Source: Leucobacter sp. 7(1) (GTDB lineage Bacteria; Actinomycetota; Actinomycetes; Actinomycetales; Microbacteriaceae). Taken from it: a stretch of 57,091 bases of DNA. Made by a program: the position numbers and the translations under genes. The first letter of the stretch is position 1. Each line of letters opens with the position of its first letter. Of the stretch, positions 51,295 through 57,091 are shown in pieces. The DNA lies in NCBI RefSeq assembly GCF_900163635.1, contig NZ_FUID01000028.1, positions 1 to 57,091 on the forward strand, written 5' to 3'. Below the pieces are notes generated by a model. It made no database searches. It worked only from the letters and a program-made list of their open reading frames with translations, and was not told the origin of the DNA.

Positions 51295-53552
51295 GCGCCG
51301 CACTGATCCGCATCTCGAGCCGCAAGCCCGTGCGCTGGACCACGCTGCTTGGCCTGATCCTCGTCCCACTCACCGTCGCGGGCGTGCTGTTGTGGGGGCT
51401 GTGGAACCCGACCGAACGGCTGGATTCCGTGACAGCCGCCGTCGTCAACCACGACAAGGCCGTGGAGATCGACGGCCAGTTGGTGCCGCTCGGTCGTGTG
51501 CTCGCGGGCGAGCTCATCGGTGAGGCCGGGAAGGCCGCCGACGACGCAGACACCAACTTCACCTGGGTTCTCACCGACGAAGACGACGCCGACGCGGGCT
51601 TGAAAGACGGCCGTTACGCCACCGTCGTGACGATTCCGAAGAACTTCTCGGCCGCCGCGACCTCGCTTTCTGGCGACCCCGACAAGGCCACCCAGGCGAA
51701 CATCGACATTCAGGAGAGCGACCGCGGTCGGCTCATCGACACCGCGCTCTCCGGCATCGTGACGCAGACTGCGACCTCGGTGCTCAACCAGCAGCTCGGC
51801 GAGCAGTTTGTTGGCAGCGTGTTCGTCGGCATGACCGAGCTGCACGGTGGCCTCAGCGACGCCGCCGACGGCGCGACGAAACTCGCCGATGGCGGGACCC
51901 AGCTTTCCGACGGGGCAACCCAACTTGCGGATGGCACGCAGCAGCTTGCGGATGGCACACAGCAGCTTTCCGCGGGTGCCGGACAGTTGTCGAGTGGCGC
52001 GGGGCAGCTGTCGGACGGTGCCGGGCAACTGTCGAGCGGTGCCGCGCAGCTGTCCGCGGGTGCGAGCGCGCTCTCAGGCGGGATCTCCGAGCTCGCGGCG
52101 GGAACCGGGGCGCTTGCCGGTGGGGCGAACGAGCTCTCATCCGGTGCCGCCGGGCTCGCCGGCGGGCTGCGGGTGTTCGCGAGCGGTGACGGGGCGGATA
52201 ATCCGGGAATCGCTGGCTACGCCGCCGGAGCCCAGGAGTATGCCGCGGGTGCCGAGACGCTCGCCGCGGGGGTCGGGGAGTACACCGGGAACGTGAATGC
52301 GATCGTCGGTCAGGTCTTGGCTGGTGGTGGGCAGCTGGACGCCACCCTGCTCCAGGTGCAGAACGCGATTTCCGACGGCACCATTCCGATGCCGGACGAG
52401 GCAACGAAGAAGCAAGCGCTCGACGCGATCGCGAAGACACGGGGTGAGCTCGCCGGGATCGGCGGAAACCTCACGCTGCTGCAGCAGGCGGGGAGCGAGC
52501 TTGCGACAGGCGCCCAGCTGTCCGCTGGGGGCGCTGCGGGCCTCGCGTCCGGGGCGCAGGATCTTGCCGGGGGTGCCGCAGAGCTCGCGGCCGGTGCCGA
52601 GGGTCTCGCTGGGGGCGCTGCGGAGCTCGCCGCCGGGGTCGGCGGGGTGTCCGCGGGGACCTCGCAGCTCGCCGCTGGTGCCTCCGAGTTGGCCACCGGT
52701 GTGTCCGGGGTCGCAAGCGGTGCGTCAGGCATCGCCCAGGGCGCGTCCGGCCTGGCATCCGGCACGGCGGAGCTCGCCTCGGGCACGGCGGAGCTCGCCG
52801 CGAACACCCCGGAACTTGCCGACGGGGCCGCGAAGCTCGCCGACGGCGTGGGCCAGTCCGCTTCCGGGGCGTCCGAGCTCGCCCAGGGGCTCGGAACCGC
52901 GGTGAGCGGGATCCCGAACTACACCGAAGCTCAGCGCGACAAGATCGCCGAAACCGCCTTGACTCCGGTGAAGTCCGAGGGCGGCAGCGATGAGCTGTTC
53001 AACGCCTCCGGGGTGCCGCTCTTCGCGGGTATCGCCCTGTGGGCGGGCGCACTCGCGGCGTTCCTCGTGCTCGCGCCGCTGTGGCGACGCACGCGCAACG
53101 CGGCGCGGGGAATCGGTGCGATCACCTTCCGAAGCGCACTGCCCGCGATCGGTCTCGGTGCCGCGCAGGGCGCGATCGCCGGGATCGCGCTGCCGATCGC
53201 GCTCGGCTACGACTTCGCTCAGGCCGCAGGATTCTTCGGGCTGGCATTGCTCGCCGGCATCGCGTTCACGCTGCTCGTGCAGGGCCTGTCTGCGCTCCTC
53301 GGCGGAGTCGGACGCTTCATCGCTTTCGTGTTGCTTGTCGTGGCGTTCGCCGTGGGAATCGTGTCGACAGTGCCGGGCCCCCTCGCGGCGCTCGGCGACG
53401 CGAGCCCCGTCGGTGCGGCGCTCGCCGGGTTCCAAGCCGTCGCGACCGGTGGCGCCGGAGCGGGGGGAGCCGCCGTGCTGCTGGTGCTGTGGGGGGCGCT
53501 CGGTCTGGTGCTCACCGGGCTCGCCGTACGGAAGGTGCGCGCCGCCGCGTAG
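51291..53552 (+). CDS. YhgE/Pip-like membrane protein with heptad repeats
   Basis: A 753-residue protein of the YhgE/Pip/ABC-2-like group. Helix 1 is near residues 17-38, an extracellular domain follows, then a long repetitive region (about 190-537) and five or so C-terminal helices (about 575-750). The repeat reads like xxLAxGxxxLxxG in 7-residue steps and should form a long helical rod. The gene is coupled to the MMPL transporter by ATGA. In related species such pairs take part in envelope-lipid or drug export; the exact role is unknown. Confidence 0.85.
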   Translation: MSAALIRISSRKPVRWTTLLGLILVPLTVAGVLLWGLWNPTERLDSVTAAVVNHDKAVEIDGQLVPLGRVLAGELIGEAGKAADDADTNFTWVLTDEDDADAGLKDGRYATVVTIPKNFSAAATSLSGDPDKATQANIDIQESDRGRLIDTALSGIVTQTATSVLNQQLGEQFVGSVFVGMTELHGGLSDAADGATKLADGGTQLSDGATQLADGTQQLADGTQQLSAGAGQLSSGAGQLSDGAGQLSSGAAQLSAGASALSGGISELAAGTGALAGGANELSSGAAGLAGGLRVFASGDGADNPGIAGYAAGAQEYAAGAETLAAGVGEYTGNVNAIVGQVLAGGGQLDATLLQVQNAISDGTIPMPDEATKKQALDAIAKTRGELAGIGGNLTLLQQAGSELATGAQLSAGGAAGLASGAQDLAGGAAELAAGAEGLAGGAAELAAGVGGVSAGTSQLAAGASELATGVSGVASGASGIAQGASGLASGTAELASGTAELAANTPELADGAAKLADGVGQSASGASELAQGLGTAVSGIPNYTEAQRDKIAETALTPVKSEGGSDELFNASGVPLFAGIALWAGALAAFLVLAPLWRRTRNAARGIGAITFRSALPAIGLGAAQGAIAGIALPIALGYDFAQAAGFFGLALLAGIAFTLLVQGLSALLGGVGRFIAFVLLVVAFAVGIVSTVPGPLAALGDASPVGAALAGFQAVATGGAGAGGAAVLLVLWGALGLVLTGLAVRKVRAAA
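51859..52900 (+). repeat. Coding heptad-repeat region (LADG/LSAG-type)
   Basis: About 1 kb of the YhgE-like gene encodes near-tandem units of the form (Leu/Ala)-(Ser/Ala)-(Asp/Ala/Ser)-Gly-(Ala/Thr)-xx. The DNA units are 21-base periodic with diverged third positions, so the repeat is maintained at the protein level. Confidence 0.7.
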
Positions 53553-53566
53553 CCACGACACCCTCG

Positions 53567-53605
53567 CCCCGTGGGGGCTGCTCTCCCCGAGCGGCCCCCA
53601 CGGGG
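53567..53605 (+). terminator. Terminator hairpin after the MMPL-YhgE operon
   Basis: CCCCGTGGGGGC (53567-53578) pairs perfectly with GCCCCCACGGGG (53594-53605) with a 15-base loop. It lies just after the operon end and 70 bases before the next gene. No T-run. Confidence 0.65.
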
Positions 53606-53674
53606 CGTTGCCGTTCCCGCACGGCCGCCCGCACCCCACTGGGAACTGGACGTCGCGCCGCGTAGGCTCAGAAC

Positions 53675-54640
53675 ATGACTCGCGCAATCATTGCCCAGAC
53701 CACCGGCGGCCCCGACGTGTTGCAGATCGGCGAGGCCGCAGAACTTGCAGCTGGACCGGGAGAACTGCTCGTCGAAACCGCGGCGGTCGGGGTCAACTTC
53801 ATCGAGACCTACCAGCGCTCCGGGATCTACGCCGTCCCATTCCCCTTTACCCCGGGAGAGGAGGCCGCGGGTCGGGTGCTCGCCGTCGGCACGGAGGTCG
53901 CCGGCTTTACGGTGGGTGATCTCGTGACAACCACCGAGGCTCAGGCAACGTACGCGGAGCGGTTTGTTGTCGAGGCCGCACGTGCAGTGCCCGTGCCCGC
54001 GGGGATCGACGCGGAGACCGCGGCCGCAATCCCGCTGCAGGGTCTCACCGCGCACTATCTTGCAACCTCTGCGGCGCACCCGCAGCCCGGAGACACGGTG
54101 CTTGTGCACGCGGGCGCGGGCGGCGTGGGGCTCCTCCTCACTCAGCTCCTCACCGCGCGCGGGGTTCGGGTCATCACGACCGCGTCGACGCCCGAGAAAC
54201 AGGAGCTGAGCCGTGGTGCCGGCGCGGCAGAGGTGCTCCCGTACGCGGGCTTCGCCGATGCGGTGCGGGATCTCACCGACGGCGTCGGGGCAGCAGTTGT
54301 ATACGACGGGGTCGGCAAGGACACCTTCGACGACTCGCTCCGGGCGCTTCGCGTGCGTGGCGAGCTCGTGCTCTTCGGGGCGGCCAGCGGACCGGTCCCG
54401 CCGTTCGACCTGCAGCGACTCAATTCAGGGGGCTCGCTTTCCGTGACCCGACCCTCGCTCGGACACTTCTTGCAGAGCCCCGAGGAGCGGGCCTGGCGGT
54501 ACGGGGAACTCTTTGCCGCGATCGCCGCGGGCCAGCTGCACCTGCGTATCGGCGCACGCTTCCCGCTTGCCGAGGCCGCTGCCGCTCATCGCGCGCTTGA
54601 GGGGCGGGCCACCACGGGCAAGGTGATCCTGCTCCCGTGA
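53675..54640 (+). CDS. NADPH:quinone oxidoreductase (zeta-crystallin-like)
   Basis: A 321-residue zinc-free MDR family reductase. Features are NFIETYQRSGIYAVPFPFTPGEEAAGRV near residue 42, the Rossmann region VLVHAGAGGVGLLLTQLL near 145 and the C-terminal segment LPLAEAAAAHRALEGRATTGKVILLP typical of QorA. It probably reduces quinones by one electron with NADPH. Its stop overlaps the start of the next gene (GTGA). Confidence 0.9.
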   Translation: MTRAIIAQTTGGPDVLQIGEAAELAAGPGELLVETAAVGVNFIETYQRSGIYAVPFPFTPGEEAAGRVLAVGTEVAGFTVGDLVTTTEAQATYAERFVVEAARAVPVPAGIDAETAAAIPLQGLTAHYLATSAAHPQPGDTVLVHAGAGGVGLLLTQLLTARGVRVITTASTPEKQELSRGAGAAEVLPYAGFADAVRDLTDGVGAAVVYDGVGKDTFDDSLRALRVRGELVLFGAASGPVPPFDLQRLNSGGSLSVTRPSLGHFLQSPEERAWRYGELFAAIAAGQLHLRIGARFPLAEAAAAHRALEGRATTGKVILLP

Positions 54641-55623
54641 CCGAGGCGTTCCCGTGGGTGCCGGGTCGCGTCGGAGCATGGCTCGCCGGCCGACTGGGCG
54701 ACGGGCCAGATGGCCTGCGCGACACCGTGCCGGATGGTTTCGACGTCGTGATCCGGATCCTGCCGCCGTTCAGTCGGGACCGGCCCGAGACCGGGACGTT
54801 CGCTGACTGGGAGACACAGGTGGCTTCCGCCGACTGGGATTCGGCCCCGGAGCTGCTGACCGAGTCGGTGAGCTGGGCGGATACTGCTGCTGCGCTGGGT
54901 CGCGATCTTGAGGACGTTCCTCGCTCGTGGGATCTGCTGGGTGCCGCATACGGTGAGGCCAACGACGCGCTCGCCGCCGACGGCTGGCGGTACTCGGCCC
55001 CGCGCGAGGGCACGCTGCCACCGGAGCTGTTTACGCGGGTGCTCGGCGTGCTTGCGCGGCAGACCTCGACTCCCGACACCGGGGTTGCGGGCGTGTGGGA
55101 GGGCTACGGCGGTCTGGTGAGCGCGCAGGGCGTGGGCTGGTTCTTTGGGGTGCCGGATCCGCCACGCTGGATCCCGCGCCCGCTGCTGGGCCTCGGATTG
55201 CGGGTCATGAGTCACGTCCTGAGTTTCCGCGAACGCCGGCGTCATTTTGGGTTCCCGTCCGCGGTGCGCGCGCTGTTCTTTCCCTGTGTGAGCCAGCCGC
55301 CCGGGTCCGGCGTGCTTTCCCGGCAGGCTGCGCGCGGCGAGCGCCTGTCGCTGCCCTACCGCGAGTACGTGTGCTTTGCGGTAGGACCGCGAGCGCTCGC
55401 CGCAGCTGATTGGTCAGCCCGGGCACCGTGGATTCCCGAGGTCGAGCGTGGTGATCCGCAGAGCCCCAACATCGTGTGGCCCGAAGGGCGCGAGTGGGTG
55501 CTCGTGAGCGAGATCGACTTCGATTCGACGCTCGTGGCATGCAGCGCGGCGTGTGCGGGGGCCTTGCTCTCTGAGCCTGGAATCGAGGCGCACCGGGTCT
55601 GGCGGGACACCGCGCTGTTCTAG
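54637..55623 (+). CDS. Hypothetical soluble protein coupled to the quinone reductase
   Basis: A 328-residue acidic, Trp-rich protein without membrane segments or signal peptide. I recognise no family. Regular features are an N-terminal acidic region (FADWETQVASADWD), two Cys pairs (FFPCV and CSAACAG) and a C-terminal Trp/Pro-rich part. GTG start overlaps the qor stop, so the two proteins are cotranslated. The ending LFSEPG-type segment (LLSEPGIEAHRVW) is not diagnostic. Confidence 0.65.
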   Translation: MTEAFPWVPGRVGAWLAGRLGDGPDGLRDTVPDGFDVVIRILPPFSRDRPETGTFADWETQVASADWDSAPELLTESVSWADTAAALGRDLEDVPRSWDLLGAAYGEANDALAADGWRYSAPREGTLPPELFTRVLGVLARQTSTPDTGVAGVWEGYGGLVSAQGVGWFFGVPDPPRWIPRPLLGLGLRVMSHVLSFRERRRHFGFPSAVRALFFPCVSQPPGSGVLSRQAARGERLSLPYREYVCFAVGPRALAAADWSARAPWIPEVERGDPQSPNIVWPEGREWVLVSEIDFDSTLVACSAACAGALLSEPGIEAHRVWRDTALF

Positions 55624-55676
55624 CGGCTGCTGCCGTGTGGGGATGCGGGGTGTGGGGGTGCGAGGCTTCCCTGGAT

Positions 55677-55706
55677 TTGACAAAAGGCCCTCGAACATAC
55701 TTTCGA
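55677..55706 (+). promoter_or_regulatory. LexA (SOS) box and -35 element upstream of the DUF222 gene
   Basis: TTGACA at 55677-55682 resembles a -35 hexamer. Nine bases on, TCGAACATACTTTCGA (55691-55706) matches the actinobacterial SOS box TCGAAC-N4-GTTCGA with one mismatch, so LexA would block the promoter. The remaining 140 bases before the gene hold a second possible -10 (TAGACG at 55842) and no other gene. Confidence 0.6.
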
Positions 55707-55848
55707 ACTGTTATTAAAATGTGGCCTCCTCAAAACGTAGTATGTCCATCAGGGGTTCTTTCCGCGGCCCCACTTTCTGGCCCGACTTCCGCGTGTTTTC
55801 AACGGTTTTCGAGGCCTGATTGTCAGCGGCATGTGTTGGAATAGACGC

Positions 55849-57091
55849 ATGACGCTCACCGGAGACGCACCCTTCCCCGAGACCCCCGATGCGGGTGGTC
55901 CCGGGAAAGGTCTGCGCGGTTCCGGTGAGGGTGCGGGCCGTTTTGGTGCAGGTGGTTCTGGTGCTGCGAACGGTGCCGGATCTCGTTCTGGCGGGACTGG
56001 TGATTCCGGGTCCGGGTCCGGGTCCGGGTCTGGTTCCGATTCTGGTGCTGGTTCTGGTTCTGGTTCTGGTTCTGGGGGCAGTTCTGGGTCCGGTGCCGGT
56101 TCCGGGTCTGGTTCTGATTCCGGGTCTGGTTCTGGTTCTGGTTGTGAGTCTGGTGCCGGGTCGAGTTTCGGTTCCACGCTCCCGCCTCGCCTGGTGCGAG
56201 TGGACGCGCTCCTCACGGCCCTTGAGGAGTGGGAAGCGCAGCAGCGTCGCCGAGACGCGGAACGGCTCAGTCTCCTCGCTGATCTTCACGAGACAGCGCT
56301 CGGGCCAGAACCCGCAGCTAGCGCTGATGAAGGCACGGGTAGCGCAGCAGTGATCCCGGGAGTTGAGAACTGCAGTGCAGAGCCCGCCGCCGAGAACACC
56401 GCATCCGAGACCCCATCTCTCGCCGAAATTGACACGCCAGCAGACTGTGCCACACCCGCAGCACCCGCACCCGCGGGTCCCGCGTCGCCCGCACTCGTGG
56501 GTCCCGCATCACCCGCACCCTGCCCTGGCAGCACCCCCACCCCGCGGCCTGCGTTCCGGGGTGGGGAGAGTGAGCTCTCGTTCCGATCCCTCCGCGCTCA
56601 AGTCGCGATGGTATGCCAGCACAGCGAACACACCGCAGCCCGGGACCTAGATCTGGCCTATCAAACCCGGCATACGCTCCCCGCAACCCATGACGCCCTG
56701 CATGGTGGAAGTCTTGCGTTGCCGCATGTGCGCATCATCGCGGAATACGCCACGATCTTCACCGATGTTTCTGTCCCGGACTCCCCGGATGCTCTCACTG
56801 TGGAAGAGCAGCTCGCAGACGCTGCCCTGCGGCGGGGCGCGTATGAGCAAGACGCGGTGCGGATCGGGGCCCGTGAGACGCCGAGCAGGTTTCGTCCGAT
56901 CGCGCGCAGGCTTGCCGCGATGTACGCGGTGAAAACCCTCGCCCAAAGACATCAAGAAGCCCTCAAGCGTCGGCATGTGCGGGTCGTGGAGCTTGATGAT
57001 GGGATGGCTGAGCTTCGGGCGGTGTTGCCTGCGGAGGAGGCGTATGAGATTTATGACCGGTTAACGCGCCTCGCGAAAGACTCCCAAACCC
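55849..57091 (+). CDS. DUF222 (13E12-type) protein, right end cut by window
   Basis: An open frame of 414 codons running off the window with no stop. An N-terminal acidic stretch is followed by a Gly/Ser/Asp low-complexity tract (about residues 48-105), a short helical part ([21 protein letters not shown]), a Pro/Ala-rich linker with repeated PAxPAPxGPAS units and then the DUF222 domain, seen in [33 protein letters not shown] and [26 protein letters not shown]222 proteins usually carry a C-terminal HNH nuclease domain, which would lie beyond the window. ATG at 55849. The SOS box upstream suggests DNA-damage induction. Confidence 0.8.
   Translation, partial: MTLTGDAPFPETPDAGGPGKGLRGSGEGAGRFGAGGSGAANGAGSRSGGTGDSGSGSGSGSGSDSGAGSGSGSGSGGSSGSGAGSGSGSDSGSGSGSGCESGAGSSFGSTLPPRLVRVDALLTALEEWEAQQRRRDAERLSLLADLHETALGPEPAASADEGTGSAAVIPGVENCSAEPAAENTASETPSLAEIDTPADCATPAAPAPAGPASPALVGPASPAPCPGSTPTPRPAFRGGESELSFRSLRAQVAMVCQHSEHTAARDLDLAYQTRHTLPATHDALHGGSLALPHVRIIAEYATIFTDVSVPDSPDALTVEEQLADAALRRGAYEQDAVRIGARETPSRFRPIARRLAAMYAVKTLAQRHQEALKRRHVRVVELDDGMAELRAVLPAEEAYEIYDRLTRLAKDSQT

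Noticed and set aside
51859..52900. Possible CRISPR or satellite DNA because of the regular period
   Set aside because: The period is 21 bases and fully coding, with diverged third codon positions and no spacers.
55849..57091. Transposase or restriction enzyme at the right edge
   Set aside because: The visible part is DUF222. Any HNH domain lies beyond the window, and nothing here shows transposase or restriction motifs.
1..57091. tRNA, rRNA or riboswitch genes
   Set aside because: I saw no cloverleaf-like sequence, rRNA segment or recognisable riboswitch consensus by eye. A covariance-model search would be needed to exclude small RNAs.

Overview
The window is a high-GC actinobacterial chromosome segment. 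Ribosomal protein, Zur and dCTP deaminase sequences, the long zinc-free S14, and a DUF222 protein at the right edge point to the family Microbacteriaceae (Leucobacter-like). That placement is inferred from protein character, not from a search. Genes are densely packed, often with 4-base ATGA/GTGA overlaps. I saw no tRNA, rRNA, CRISPR array, transposase or integrase.

Left part (1-16.7 kb): small membrane proteins, an exported alpha/beta hydrolase, then a four-gene operon (aminotransferase, E1 alpha, E1 beta, E2) for oxidation of branched-chain or related 2-oxo acids. Metal homeostasis follows: a cation diffusion facilitator, a CopZ-like chaperone behind a CsoR-type operator, and a complete zinc ABC uptake operon ending in zur. 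An amidase lies between them. A translationally coupled ATPase/TOPRIM-like pair (14988-16726) looks like an anti-phage module.

Middle (16.8-26.5 kb): an RND efflux permease with a large coiled-coil insertion, an SGNH hydrolase, an operon for L28, L33 and S14 that all lack zinc ligands, the nucleoid protein HU, a CopD-CtaG fusion, and a probably leaderless dCTP deaminase/dUTPase.

Catabolic island (26.7-47.6 kb): HyuA/HyuB hydantoinase-oxoprolinase subunits and a convergent GntR regulator; a leftward operon of alpha/beta hydrolase, Baeyer-Villiger monooxygenase and short-chain dehydrogenase; a rightward sugar-type ABC importer in which both ATPase domains are fused to a permease, with a second dehydrogenase; then aldehyde dehydrogenase, iron alcohol dehydrogenase and a 3-hydroxyacyl-CoA dehydrogenase-like protein, flanked by two AcoR-like regulators without the sigma-54 contact motif. 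Together this encodes a plausible route from an imported cyclic alcohol or ketone through a lactone, hydroxy acid and dicarboxylate semialdehyde. The substrate is unknown. This is the strongest candidate for an undescribed system.

Right part (47.6-57 kb): a TetR regulator diverging from an MMPL transporter and a YhgE/Pip-type membrane protein, with two palindromic operators between them; a quinone oxidoreductase with an unknown partner; and a DUF222 (13E12-type) protein, cut by the window edge, with a near-consensus LexA box upstream.
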